A stretch of 64,000 nucleotides of DNA from Henriciella sp. (GTDB lineage: Bacteria > Pseudomonadota > Alphaproteobacteria > Caulobacterales > Hyphomonadaceae): assembly GCA_012960415.1 (NCBI GenBank), contig DUBH01000021.1:1-64000 (forward strand), given 5' to 3'. This document shows, piece by piece, positions 18,078-26,325 of the stretch. Each line of letters opens with the position of its first letter. The first letter of the stretch is position 1. Both the position numbers and the translations under genes were made by a program. A model generated the notes under the pieces. It ran no database searches. It was not told where the DNA came from and saw nothing but the letters and a program-made list of their open reading frames with translations.

Positions 18078-18130
18078 CGCCCGCATCGGCGGCATTTCAT
18101 TAGATTCGCACACCTAAATGGTGTAGAGAT

Positions 18131-18159
18131 GTCTCTGCTGGCGCTTTGCCAGCGGAGAC
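18131..18159 (+). terminator. Stem-loop between ccr and the next gene
   Basis: The stem GTCTCTGCTGGC / GCCAGCGGAGAC has one G-T pair and a 5-nt loop. It lies 53 bp past ccr. No T-run follows. Its right arm contains the GGAG that would serve the next ORF's ATG at 18169, so folding may also limit that gene's translation. Confidence 0.5.
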
Positions 18160-18168
18160 CTCTTCCCA

Positions 18169-18570
18169 ATGCACCTTCTCCCGCTCGCCTTCATATTGGC
18201 ACTTGCCCTTCCGGCCTCTCCGCGTGAGCGCACGCAGGTTGCTTGGTCATGTGATCTGGACGGGTCTGCCGGCATACTCGAAGCCGAATACGATACGATC
18301 GAAATGAGCGGCGCAGGCGTCGCGCCAGTGCGCGAAAACATCAACGAGTTTATCGCAAGCGGCGCTGGCAAGGTCTTCTTCAATGGACGGCTGACACTGA
18401 GTGATCGCAGCTATGTCTTTAGCGGCGAGGACCACCTCGCCGAATTCACCAACACTTCCACCCTTGATCGATTTCACGTGCACATCATGCGCGAAGGAGA
18501 GGTTCTACGCCTTAGCGAAGATCGCAGCGATGGCGAGAACAAGGTCTATTACTGCCAGCTCGTGAACTAA
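18169..18570 (+). CDS. Small exported protein, unknown
   Basis: I do not recognise this 133-residue protein. It has an N-terminal signal peptide (about 1-17, LLPLAFILALALPASP) and a mature domain with two cysteines (WSCDLDG and YYCQLVN at the very end) that could form a disulfide bridging the termini. The middle is beta-rich (GKVFFNGRLTLSDRSYVFSG). It is a likely periplasmic protein. It follows ccr and precedes an M20 peptidase by 80 bp, but neither neighbour suggests a role. Confidence 0.72.
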   Translation: MHLLPLAFILALALPASPRERTQVAWSCDLDGSAGILEAEYDTIEMSGAGVAPVRENINEFIASGAGKVFFNGRLTLSDRSYVFSGEDHLAEFTNTSTLDRFHVHIMREGEVLRLSEDRSDGENKVYYCQLVN

Positions 18571-18650
18571 GGCTGGCACGCCCCCTTGCCCGCGCGCGCC
18601 GCGCGCACCAGAGTGGCCCGCAAAGCCACGGCGATTGAGGGAGGGCCGGT

Positions 18651-20153
18651 ATGTTCAAGAAAATCCTGCTTGGGGTGGGCTTTGCCTTTCTGGGCCTGAT
18701 TGCCGTTCTGGTCATCCGCACCCTTAATTATGGCGGCGTGCCGGACACAGTGCAGCAAGTCGAGCTGCCAGAGCCGCCGGCTATTTCGGCCGAGAGGGCC
18801 GCCCGGCACCTCTCTGAGGCCATCCAGTTCCGCACGATCACCCTGTCATCCGGCGACCCGCGTCCCGGTCAGGAAGGCCCATGGCTTGAGCTGCAGGCCT
18901 GGCTGGAAGAGACCTATCCCGCTTTCCATGACGCCGCATCGAAAGAGACCGTGCCCGGCGGATATACAGTCCTCTACACATGGGAGGGGTCTGACCCTGC
19001 CCTGGACCCGCTTCTCCTCATGGCGCACCAGGATGTCGTCCCGGTGAATATCGGCACCGAAGGCGACTGGACCGGCGCGCCTTTCGCTGGCGAGATTGTC
19101 GATGGCTATGTCTATGGACGCGGCGCGATGGACGATAAGGGATCCCTCGTTGCGATCATGGAAGGCCTCGATGCGCTGGCCCGCGACGGGTTTGAGCCGC
19201 AGCGCACGATCCTGGTTCAGCTCGGCCATGATGAAGAAGTCTCTGGCTCTGGCGCAGAGGCAGGCATCGCCCTCCTGAAGGAGCGCGGTGTCTCTCCAAT
19301 CATGGCGCTCGATGAAGGCTTCATGGTGGTTCAGGACAATCCTGTCACAGGTGGCACGCTCGGCCTGATCGGCGTGGCCGAGAAAGGCTATGTCACCGTC
19401 CAGATCACCGTCACGGCTGAGGGCGGGCACTCATCTGCGCCGCCGCGCGACAGCGCCACTGTGCGCCTGTCGCGGGCGCTGATCGCGCTGGATGAGACCC
19501 AGATGGACGCTGACCTCTCTGCCTCTCCAACTTCCGACATGATGCAGGTCGTTGCCGGTGAGATGGGCTTTGTCCAGCGCATGGCGCTTGCGAACCAATG
19601 GCTGCTTGGCGGCATGGTCGAGAGCGGCTTTGCAGCCTCTCCGCAAGGCAATGCGATGATCCGCACAACGACGGCACCAACAATGCTGTCAGGCTCCGCC
19701 AAGGAAAACGTACTGGCGCAGCGGGCAACCGCTATCGTCAACTTCCGCGTCCATCCGAACAATTCGGTGCAGGACATTCTGGATCATATCGGTGAGGTGA
19801 CCTCTGACATTGAGGGCCTTGAATATGCACCAGTCGAAGGCGGCATTGGCAGCGAAGCCTCTGGCGTCAGCGCGACGGATAACCGGGCTTACGGCGTGCT
19901 CCACGCTGTGGCGAGCGAAGTTGGCGGCGGCGCGCCTGTGACCCCTGCCCTCGTTATCGGGGCGACGGATGCGCGCTATGCCAGCGCCATTACGGACAAT
20001 GTCTACCGGTTCGCGCCGAGCATTGTGGGCCCGGCGGACCTTGCAGGCTTCCACGGCACCAATGAGCGCCTCAGCGTCGAGAATATGGGGCATTTGTCAC
20101 GCAGCTATGCGCAGATCGTCATGGCGATGGATGAGCCGGAGGCGGATGAGTAG
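18651..20153 (+). CDS. Membrane-anchored M20 family metallopeptidase
   Basis: The 500-residue enzyme has an N-terminal anchor helix (about 5-22), so the catalytic part faces the periplasm. The di-zinc site is clear: LLMAHQDVV (His126, catalytic Asp128), GRGAMDDKG (bridging Asp161) and GHDEEVSGSG (Glu195 base, Glu196 ligand). An M20 dimerisation lid follows (about 230-370). The long form with an anchor resembles the PM20D1/carboxypeptidase S subgroup, which acts on N-acyl amino acids or dipeptides; the substrate is inferred only. It converges on the K+ channel gene across a fold-back repeat. Confidence 0.9.
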   Translation: MFKKILLGVGFAFLGLIAVLVIRTLNYGGVPDTVQQVELPEPPAISAERAARHLSEAIQFRTITLSSGDPRPGQEGPWLELQAWLEETYPAFHDAASKETVPGGYTVLYTWEGSDPALDPLLLMAHQDVVPVNIGTEGDWTGAPFAGEIVDGYVYGRGAMDDKGSLVAIMEGLDALARDGFEPQRTILVQLGHDEEVSGSGAEAGIALLKERGVSPIMALDEGFMVVQDNPVTGGTLGLIGVAEKGYVTVQITVTAEGGHSSAPPRDSATVRLSRALIALDETQMDADLSASPTSDMMQVVAGEMGFVQRMALANQWLLGGMVESGFAASPQGNAMIRTTTAPTMLSGSAKENVLAQRATAIVNFRVHPNNSVQDILDHIGEVTSDIEGLEYAPVEGGIGSEASGVSATDNRAYGVLHAVASEVGGGAPVTPALVIGATDARYASAITDNVYRFAPSIVGPADLAGFHGTNERLSVENMGHLSRSYAQIVMAMDEPEADE

Positions 20154-20162
20154 CGGCTAGAG

Positions 20163-20281
20163 CCCCACCCCGACCCTCCCCGCAAGCGGGGAGGGGGTGC
20201 AAGCGGTAGTGCTAGTGCCCAAACTCTTCAGAAAGCGCGAGAAATTCCCTTCCCCCTTGCGGGTCGGGTTAGGGTGGGGAT
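20163..20281. repeat. Intergenic fold-back (REP/MITE-like) element
   Basis: The 130-bp space between convergent genes begins CCCCACCCCGACCCTCCCC and ends with the imperfect complement GGGTCGGGTTAGGGTGGGG. The arms are about 35 nt each, and the left arm has its own inner hairpin (CCCCGCAAGCGGGG). Such C-rich palindromes are common as dispersed intergenic repeats in alphaproteobacteria. It can also act as a bidirectional terminator. Only this copy was noticed in the window. Confidence 0.65.
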
Positions 20282-20284
20282 CAC

Positions 20285-21163
20285 TTACCCGTGTGTCCCA
20301 CTTTCTTCGCGCTCAGCCTCAAGCTTATCCATCCGCTTTTCCAGCGCCTTTTCGCGGCGCTCAAGCTTGGCGGTTTCACGGTCTCGTATCTCATCTGAGA
20401 AGGCGCTGGCGAACACACCGGCAGGCAGGGCGACCATACCGATGCCGGCAATCGCGATGACGGATGCGAAGAAACGTCCCAGCGGCGTCACAGGATAAAC
20501 GTCGCCATAGCCGACTGTTGTCAGTGTCGCGACGGCCCACCAGATGGCACGGGGGATGGAAGCGAAGTTTTCCTGCTGCTCCCCGCCAACACCCTCAACG
20601 AAATACAGCAACACCGCCGAGATGTAGACGAGCGCCATCGCCATGGCGAGCGTGACAAAGAGCTGCTGACCTGCTCGCGAGAGCGTAGCGCCGAGAATAT
20701 CAAATGCAGGAATGAAGCGAGATATCTTCGCAAGTCGGGCGAGGCGCAGAACCTTGAGCACCATTATGACCTGCGCTGCCGCACCATCTGGCGCAAAGAT
20801 AATCCAGAGAAGCTCCGGCAGAAACGCAATGAGGTCTGCCAGCGCGTAAAAGGAGAAGATATAGCGCATGCGCCCGCGAACGCCGCGATATTCAGGGTTT
20901 TCACCCGCCACCCAGAGCCGAAGGAGGTATTCCAGCGCGAAGATGATGATGATCGCGACGTTGAAGACGTCGATGGCGCGCATCCACGCCTCGCCCATGG
21001 TCGGCTCTGTCTCCAGCGCGAGCGCGAGGAAGCTGAGCAGGACCAGGATGACGATGAACAGGTTGAAGGGCGAGAGGCCGTTTCTCTCGCGCGCCGTCGG
21101 CTCCATCTGCGTGTAGAGCCGTTTGCGCAGCCCCATCTGCGTCATGATGTGATGCATCGCCAT
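20285..21163 (-). CDS. Voltage-gated-type potassium channel
   Basis: The 292-residue channel has six membrane segments: S1-S4 at about 30-155, with an arginine-bearing S4-like stretch (KVLRLARLAKISRF), and S5-P-S6 at about 165-260. The selectivity filter TTVGYGD is canonical for K+. The C-terminus is a charged coiled coil (DEIRDRETAKLERREKALEKRMDKLEAE), a likely tetramerisation helix. An ATG at 21136 is an alternative start. No regulator or ligand domain is fused. Confidence 0.9.
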   Translation of the reverse strand: MAMHHIMTQMGLRKRLYTQMEPTARERNGLSPFNLFIVILVLLSFLALALETEPTMGEAWMRAIDVFNVAIIIIFALEYLLRLWVAGENPEYRGVRGRMRYIFSFYALADLIAFLPELLWIIFAPDGAAAQVIMVLKVLRLARLAKISRFIPAFDILGATLSRAGQQLFVTLAMAMALVYISAVLLYFVEGVGGEQQENFASIPRAIWWAVATLTTVGYGDVYPVTPLGRFFASVIAIAGIGMVALPAGVFASAFSDEIRDRETAKLERREKALEKRMDKLEAEREESGTHG

Positions 21164-21208
21164 GGCTGCTTGCCCCCGCCTTAGAGGGCAAGCTTAAGCG
21201 CGATACGG

Positions 21209-23605
21209 CTATCCCCGCAACACACCGCCGGTGGCCTTGGTCACGTTGGCGATGATGGCTTCGGCGATCTTGTCGATCTCCTTGTCCTTCAGCGTTTCGC
21301 CTTCCGGCTGGATCGTGACTTCAATGGCGACGGACTTCTTGCCCGGGTCGATGCCCTTGCCCTGATAGACGTCGAAAACATCGACCGCGGTGATGAGCTT
21401 CTTGTCGCCGGCGCGGGCCTGACGGACGATATCGCCAGCCGGTACGCTTTCATCGACAACGAACGCGAAGTCGCGGCGGATCGGCGTCAGGTCAGCGCGT
21501 TGCAGCACGGGGCGCGTCTTGGTGGCTTTCGCCTTCATCATCGGCAGGGCGTTGAGATTGAGCTCAAAGCCATAGGCAGGGCCGTCGACATCAAGCTCCT
21601 TCAGGACGCGCGGGTGCAGCGCGCCGAAATGCGCGATGGTGACTTTCGGTCCCAGCTTCAGGCAGGCCGACTGGCCCGGATGCCAGTGGTCCTGGCGCGG
21701 GGCTTCGATCTGGAAACGCTCTGGCGGCTGGTCGAGCTCTGCCAGAAGGGCAAAGAGGTCCGCCTTGGCCGCGATGGCGTCATAAGGCGAGAGCGCGCCG
21801 CTCCAGTGGCGGGCGGTCACGGGACGCACAAGCGCCGCGACGACATTGCGCTGGTCCTTCGGGCCATCACCGAGATAGACAGGACCAGCTTCGAAGAGGC
21901 GCATCTCCCGCTCGCCGCGATCTGCGCCGCGCTGGGCGGCGACGGCGAGGTTGGCGAGAATGCTTGGGCGCATCTGGTTGAGCTCGCTTGCGACCGGGTT
22001 CGAGAGGGTGAGGGCATCACTGCCGCCGCCGAACAGCTTTGCCTGCTCCTTCGGCATGAAGGACCAGGTCACGGTTTCGAGGAAGCCGCGAGCCGCCATG
22101 ACACGGCGCGCCGCACGGATGCGGGCCTGCGTCGGCGTGATAACGGCAGTGCGTCCACCTTCGAGCGGTGGCAGCGACTGGGTCGGCAGCTTGTCGTAGC
22201 CGGTGAGGCGGGCGACCTCCTCGACGATGTCGGCGGACTGCTCAATGTCGAAGCGCCAGCTTGGCACGGTGAGGTACCAGGCCTCGCCAGTATCCTCGAG
22301 GCCGAAGCCAAGATCCTTCAGCATTTTCTTCAGATCAGCTGGCTTGATTTCGAGGCCTGTGAGGCGGGCAACGTCGCGCTTGTCGAACAGGACCTTGGCA
22401 TGCGGCGCCGGAGGCTGACCCGCGATACGGCTAACCGAAACCTCACCGCCGCCATACTCCTTGATGAGCATGAGCGCGAAGTTGAGGCCATCGACGCAGC
22501 TTTGCGGATCCACGCCGCGCTCAAAGCGGTAGCGGGCGTCAGAAATGATGCCGGTATCGCGGCCGGTACGGGCTGTGCGAAGCGGGTCGAACCAGGCGCT
22601 CTCGATGAAGACGTCGGTCGTCTCTGCGCTGACGGCCGTGGACTGGCCGCCCATCACGCCGCCGAGACCGATAGGGCCGCTATCATCGGCGATGACGCAC
22701 ATTTCGGTGCCGATCTCATAGGTCTTGCCGTCAATGGCTTCCAGCTTCTCGCCCTCGCGGCCAAGACGGGCAACAACAGCGCCCTTCAGCTTTGCAGCGT
22801 CATAAGCGTGCAGCGGGCGGGCCCGGTCGAACGAGATGTAATTGGTGATGTCGACGAGCAGCGAACGCGGCGTGATGCCGAGCGCTTTCAGGCGCTGCTG
22901 CATCCAGTCCGGCGATGGGCCATTGGTGACACCGCGCACAAGCGCACCAGCGAAGACCGGGCAGGCCTGCGGGGCTTCAAGCTGGATATCGACTGGACAG
23001 TCGAAGCTGCCTTCGACCTTCTTGATCGGGTTTTCGAGGAAGCGCCCTGCCCCCGCTGCAGCGAGGTCGCGGGCAATGCCCTGCACACCGAGCCAGTCTG
23101 GACGGTTCGGGGTGACTTCGAAATCAATGACCTTGTCGGTCAGGCCGAGGGCTTCGGCAGCTGGCGTGCCGACTTTCCAGTCGCCTTTGAGGTCCGCGAT
23201 GCCGTCATGGTCTTCGCCCGCCTCAATCTCCTTGGTGGAGCAGAGCATGCCGTGGCTTTCGATGCCGCGGATCTCGCGTGGCTTCTTGTCGAGCGCGAAG
23301 TCGAGACCGGGAATATAGGTGCCGAGCGGGGCGTAGATGGCCGTCATACCAGCGCGGGCGTTTGGCGCACCGCAGACGATCTGCTTGGTGCCGTCCTTGG
23401 TCTCTACCGTGCAGACGCGCAGCCGGTCAGCATCCGGATGCGGCTCGGCTGCGGTGACATGGGCCACGGTGAACTCGGACAGTTTCTCGCCCGGATCCTC
23501 GACATGCTCGACCTCGAGGCCAGCCTTCAGCATCGTCGCAAGGATATCATCCAGCGGCGCCTTGGTCGCGAGATAGTCCTGCAGCCATGAGAGTGTGAAC
23601 TTCAT
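21209..23605 (-). CDS. pheT: Phenylalanyl-tRNA synthetase beta subunit
   Basis: Large subunit of the alpha2-beta2 enzyme that charges tRNA-Phe. The 798-residue chain has the EMAP-like tRNA-binding domain (about 39-148), B3/B4 editing domain (about 210-385), B5 domain (about 400-475, with TGYDKLPTQSLPPLEGG) and the C-terminal ferredoxin-fold anticodon-binding domain (about 705-797). It is complete. Unlike the usual direct pheST pair, a 206-residue ORF separates it from pheS; it starts four bases after that ORF ends. Confidence 0.97.
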   Translation of the reverse strand: MKFTLSWLQDYLATKAPLDDILATMLKAGLEVEHVEDPGEKLSEFTVAHVTAAEPHPDADRLRVCTVETKDGTKQIVCGAPNARAGMTAIYAPLGTYIPGLDFALDKKPREIRGIESHGMLCSTKEIEAGEDHDGIADLKGDWKVGTPAAEALGLTDKVIDFEVTPNRPDWLGVQGIARDLAAAGAGRFLENPIKKVEGSFDCPVDIQLEAPQACPVFAGALVRGVTNGPSPDWMQQRLKALGITPRSLLVDITNYISFDRARPLHAYDAAKLKGAVVARLGREGEKLEAIDGKTYEIGTEMCVIADDSGPIGLGGVMGGQSTAVSAETTDVFIESAWFDPLRTARTGRDTGIISDARYRFERGVDPQSCVDGLNFALMLIKEYGGGEVSVSRIAGQPPAPHAKVLFDKRDVARLTGLEIKPADLKKMLKDLGFGLEDTGEAWYLTVPSWRFDIEQSADIVEEVARLTGYDKLPTQSLPPLEGGRTAVITPTQARIRAARRVMAARGFLETVTWSFMPKEQAKLFGGGSDALTLSNPVASELNQMRPSILANLAVAAQRGADRGEREMRLFEAGPVYLGDGPKDQRNVVAALVRPVTARHWSGALSPYDAIAAKADLFALLAELDQPPERFQIEAPRQDHWHPGQSACLKLGPKVTIAHFGALHPRVLKELDVDGPAYGFELNLNALPMMKAKATKTRPVLQRADLTPIRRDFAFVVDESVPAGDIVRQARAGDKKLITAVDVFDVYQGKGIDPGKKSVAIEVTIQPEGETLKDKEIDKIAEAIIANVTKATGGVLRG

Positions 23606-23608
23606 CGT

Positions 23609-24229
23609 CTATTCCACTTCCGGGGTCGGTTCGGTTTGAGGGGCGCGCACATCGTCCGCGAGGTCCTCGAAAATATCTTTTTCGCTGCGCTGGCAGCGTT
23701 TGACAGGTTCAGCACGGCTCATGCTGACGCCCATACCAAGGCCGCGCGCCGTCCAGCAGCGGTCGAAGACAGAGCAGTAGCAGATTTCCACATCGAGCTC
23801 GCTCCACGCCGCCGCAGCAGCATTGCGTTGTTCGAGCGTCACCTGCCCGCGCGGCCAGTCGACCCGCAGGGGCATGATGGTGTCGCCGGGCGCGACGGCG
23901 CGGCCAATCAGGCTCGACCAGGATTGCTGATAGCCAGGCGGGAATGTGTCCGCGTAGGGCGTCAGGTCCTCAACGATCTCACCATCCTTCAGCATCTCGA
24001 CCCGCTCGATCAGGGCCGGGCCAACACCGCTATTGGTCAGGCGGATACCCATTGCAGAGGTCGAGGGGGTCTCCGAGACGAAGCCCTCGATCTGAACGAC
24101 GGGGAAGACGGCGCCATGCTGCTGGGCACGCATGACGCGTCCCTGGTCCCAGGCAATGAAGACCGCAATCGCGCTGGTGATCACCGCGCAGATCGCAATC
24201 AGCATCTCTGCCTTGTTACCGTTGCCCAT
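23609..24229 (-). CDS. Membrane-anchored protein of unknown function between pheS and pheT
   Basis: I do not recognise this 206-residue protein. It has one N-terminal membrane helix (about 7-27, MLIAICAVITSAIAVFIAWDQ), then a soluble domain with a beta-rich middle (FPVVQIEGFVSET...MGIRLTNSGVGPALIERVEML) and a cysteine pair near the C-terminus (EICYCSVFDRCW). It sits 15 bp after pheS and 3 bp before pheT, so it is co-transcribed with them. The acidic tail ends PTPEVE. The N-terminal helix plus downstream domain is seen in many small proteins of this lineage; no function follows. Confidence 0.82.
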   Translation of the reverse strand: MGNGNKAEMLIAICAVITSAIAVFIAWDQGRVMRAQQHGAVFPVVQIEGFVSETPSTSAMGIRLTNSGVGPALIERVEMLKDGEIVEDLTPYADTFPPGYQQSWSSLIGRAVAPGDTIMPLRVDWPRGQVTLEQRNAAAAAWSELDVEICYCSVFDRCWTARGLGMGVSMSRAEPVKRCQRSEKDIFEDLADDVRAPQTEPTPEVE

Positions 24230-24244
24230 GGCCTGTCCCGCCTT

Positions 24245-25318
24245 CTAGCTCAGCCCGCCGGACACGCTGGGCGTTGCCCATGGCCGGAAGCCATAGTGAC
24301 GGCTCCAGCCTGCATCGGCTTCGAAATAGGGGCGAAGGTCCGGCATGCCATATTTCAGCATGGCGAGCCTGTCGACGCCCATGCCGAAGGCGAAGCCCTG
24401 ATACTCGTCCGGATCGATGCCGCAATTGCGCAGCACGTTCGGATGGACCATGCCGGAGCCGAGGATTTCCATCCAGCTATCGCCTTCGCCGATCTCGATC
24501 GAATCGCCGACCTTGGTGTATTTCACGTCCATCTCGGCCGACGGCTCGGTGAACGGGAAGAAGTGCGGGCGGAAGCGTGCCTCGACATTATCGACCTCGA
24601 AGAACTCACGCACGAAATCGATCAGGCACCCTTTCAGGTGGCCCATATGGATGTTCTTCTCGATGACGAGGCCTTCGACCTGGTGGAACATCGGCGTGTG
24701 GGTCGCATCCCAGTCATTACGGTAGACACGGCCCGGCACGAGGATGCGGATTGGCGGCTTCTGGGCCTCCATCACGCGCACCTGAACAGGGCTGGTATGG
24801 GTACGAAGCACTTTTGGCGCCGCGCCTTCCTGCGGGTGGAAGAAGAAGGTGTCGTGCGTCTCACGCGCCGGGTGGCCTTCCGGGAAGTTCAGTGCCGTGA
24901 AATTGTGCCAGTCGTCCTCAATGTCCGGGCCTTCAGCGACCGTGAAGCCCATATCGCCGAAGATAGCGGCGATCTCTTCGAAGACCTGCATGACCGGGTG
25001 CAGCTTGCCCTCAGGCGCCGCAACCGGCGGGAGGGTCATGTCGATGCGCTCGGTCTGGAGTTTTTTCTCCAGCTCGGCTTCTTCCAGCTCTGACTTGCGC
25101 GCCTCTACGGCGTCCTGAACACGGTTGCGCAGGCCATTGAGCTTGGGGCCCATGTCCTGGCGCTCTTCCGGGCTCATGCCGCCGAGTGTCTTCATAAGGC
25201 CGGAGATGCGGCCTTTCTTGCCGAGCTCGGCCACGCGTACCGCGTCGAGCGCAGCAAGGTCACCTGCTGCAGCCAGCGCATCGAGCGCTTCTTTTTCGAT
25301 CTTATCGAGTTCAGACAT
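24245..25318 (-). CDS. pheS: Phenylalanyl-tRNA synthetase alpha subunit
   Basis: Catalytic subunit of the Phe-tRNA synthetase. The 357-residue protein has the N-terminal coiled-coil tRNA-binding arm (about 1-85) and the class II core with motif 2 ([13 protein letters not shown] ... [20 protein letters not shown]) and motif 3 ([20 protein letters not shown]). The start at 25318 aligns with family N-termini. Its only possible Shine-Dalgarno (GGGG, about 7 bases upstream) lies inside the 3' arm of an intrinsic-terminator hairpin (25321-25357), which suggests attenuation or occlusion of translation. Confidence 0.97.
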   Translation of the reverse strand: MSELDKIEKEALDALAAAGDLAALDAVRVAELGKKGRISGLMKTLGGMSPEERQDMGPKLNGLRNRVQDAVEARKSELEEAELEKKLQTERIDMTLPPVAAPEGKLHPVMQVFEEIAAIFGDMGFTVAEGPDIEDDWHNFTALNFPEGHPARETHDTFFFHPQEGAAPKVLRTHTSPVQVRVMEAQKPPIRILVPGRVYRNDWDATHTPMFHQVEGLVIEKNIHMGHLKGCLIDFVREFFEVDNVEARFRPHFFPFTEPSAEMDVKYTKVGDSIEIGEGDSWMEILGSGMVHPNVLRNCGIDPDEYQGFAFGMGVDRLAMLKYGMPDLRPYFEADAGWSRHYGFRPWATPSVSGGLS

Positions 25319-25320
25319 GA

Positions 25321-25357
25321 AAAAGCCCCGTTGGGTTTAAGGCCGAACGGGGCTTTT
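25321..25357 (-). terminator. Intrinsic terminator/attenuator abutting the pheS start
   Basis: A perfect 12-bp stem AAAAGCCCCGTT / AACGGGGCTTTT with a 13-nt loop is followed on the minus strand by T and then C-ATG of pheS. It lies 52 bp past rplT. It can end the infC-rpmI-rplT transcript, and it sequesters the GGGG that would bind ribosomes for pheS. pheS expression must therefore need read-through or refolding. Confidence 0.75.
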
Positions 25358-25409
25358 CCGCCCCGCCTTGGCGGTCGGAAATAGCGGAGAAATGCGAAAA
25401 GCGGAACGC

Positions 25410-25775
25410 TTAAGCTGCGAGCGCGCCCTTGGCCTTCTCCACCAGTGCGCCAAAAGCTTCTGGTTCGTGGACGGCAAGGTCAGCCATGACTTTACGGTCA
25501 ACTTCGATGCCAGCCTTGGTGAGGCCGTCGATGAAGCGCGAATAGGTCAGCTCTTCGTCATGGATGCGGACAGCCGCATTGATGCGCTGGATCCAGAGCG
25601 AACGGAAGGTGCGCTTCTTCTGCTTGCGGCCGATATAGGCGTACTGGCCAGCTTTCCAGACAGCAGCGTTTGCCGTGCGGAACGTATTCTTGCGGCGACC
25701 ATAATAGCCTTTGGCTGCCTTGATGATCTTCTTGTGGCGGGCGTGTGCCGGCACTTTGTTACGTGAACGGGGCAT
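25410..25775 (-). CDS. rplT: 50S ribosomal protein L20
   Basis: The 121-residue early-assembly protein of the large subunit has the basic N-terminal arm ([34 protein letters not shown]) and globular C-terminal domain typical of L20. In many bacteria L20 represses its own operon by binding a leader RNA that mimics 23S rRNA. It is 50 bp downstream of rpmI. Confidence 0.98.
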   Translation of the reverse strand: MPRSRNKVPAHARHKKIIKAAKGYYGRRKNTFRTANAAVWKAGQYAYIGRKQKKRTFRSLWIQRINAAVRIHDEELTYSRFIDGLTKAGIEVDRKVMADLAVHEPEAFGALVEKAKGALAA

Positions 25776-25825
25776 CTGGGCCTCCTGCTAGTTCAAATAC
25801 GGTTCGAGTTCGATCTGCGTCCGGC

Positions 25826-26026
25826 CTAGAGGCCGTAGGGCAGGTACTTCTTGACGCGTGCGACGTCCGCATCAGCAACCGGCTTGGTGCCGCGGTTCTG
25901 ACGGATGTACTTCGCGTTGTGGCTGATCAGGCGGTGACGCTTGCCGGCGACGCCGTGCTTGAGCTTGCCTGTGGCCGTGAACTTGAACCGCTTCGCAGCG
26001 GCCTTCTTGGTCTTCATCTTCGGCAT
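25826..26026 (-). CDS. rpmI: 50S ribosomal protein L35
   Basis: A 66-residue, very basic protein with the L35 signature [20 protein letters not shown] and the following [21 protein letters not shown] core (here KRHRLISHN). It is an ordinary length. AGGAGATCGAA precedes the ATG. It is the second gene of infC-rpmI-rplT, with an unusually long 299-bp gap before it. Confidence 0.98.
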   Translation of the reverse strand: MPKMKTKKAAAKRFKFTATGKLKHGVAGKRHRLISHNAKYIRQNRGTKPVADADVARVKKYLPYGL

Positions 26027-26122
26027 TTCGATCTCCTGTCGGGACGCACGTGGCGACCACTGTCTAGTCGTTCATGAGCCCGCAGGCATGCCGTTTTGGC
26101 CCGCAGTGCTCGAAAGAGGGGG

Positions 26123-26151
26123 CTTATGACGGAAAGGCGCGCCTAAATCAA
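26123..26151 (-). promoter_or_regulatory. Possible promoter of rpmI-rplT
   Basis: On the minus strand TTGATT (26151-26146) and CATAAG (26128-26123) are spaced 17 bp, each matching four of six sigma-70 consensus bases. It lies about 100 bp before rpmI in the long infC-rpmI gap. The match is weak, but the gap length makes a separate promoter or an L20-responsive leader plausible. The leader also has GGC-rich repeats (26076-26107) that may fold. Confidence 0.3.
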
Positions 26152-26251
26152 GGCGTCAGGACATGCCACTGCAGCGAAAGTTCGCAGCGCGCCTGTCCTC
26201 CGCATTCCCAACGCAAGCTGGGGCCCATGACGGTTGAGCGATCACCCCACA

Positions 26252-26287
26252 GCCGCCATGGACCCCACCTTCTGGTGGGGAGGCGGC
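26252..26287. repeat. Hairpin in the infC-rpmI gap
   Basis: A two-part stem GCCGCC...CCCCACC-ttct-GGTGGGG-a-GGCGGC lies 39-74 bp past the infC stop. It has no T-run, so it may be a mRNA-stabilising or REP-type element. Otherwise 26152-26325 shows nothing clear. Confidence 0.5.
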
Positions 26288-26325
26288 GTAATGGCAATAG
26301 TCTGAACGCTGAAAGCGACCGCGCC

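Noticed and set aside
21500..23590. Long open frame (696 codons) on plus opposite pheT
   Set aside because: It mirrors the pheT codon pattern in GC-rich DNA and has no recognisable domain or ribosome-binding site; pheT is certain.
25358..25412. Phe-rich leader peptide for pheS attenuation
   Set aside because: Phe codons are present in more than one frame, but no start codon and ribosome-binding site precede them, so a translated leader is not supported; only the hairpin is reported.
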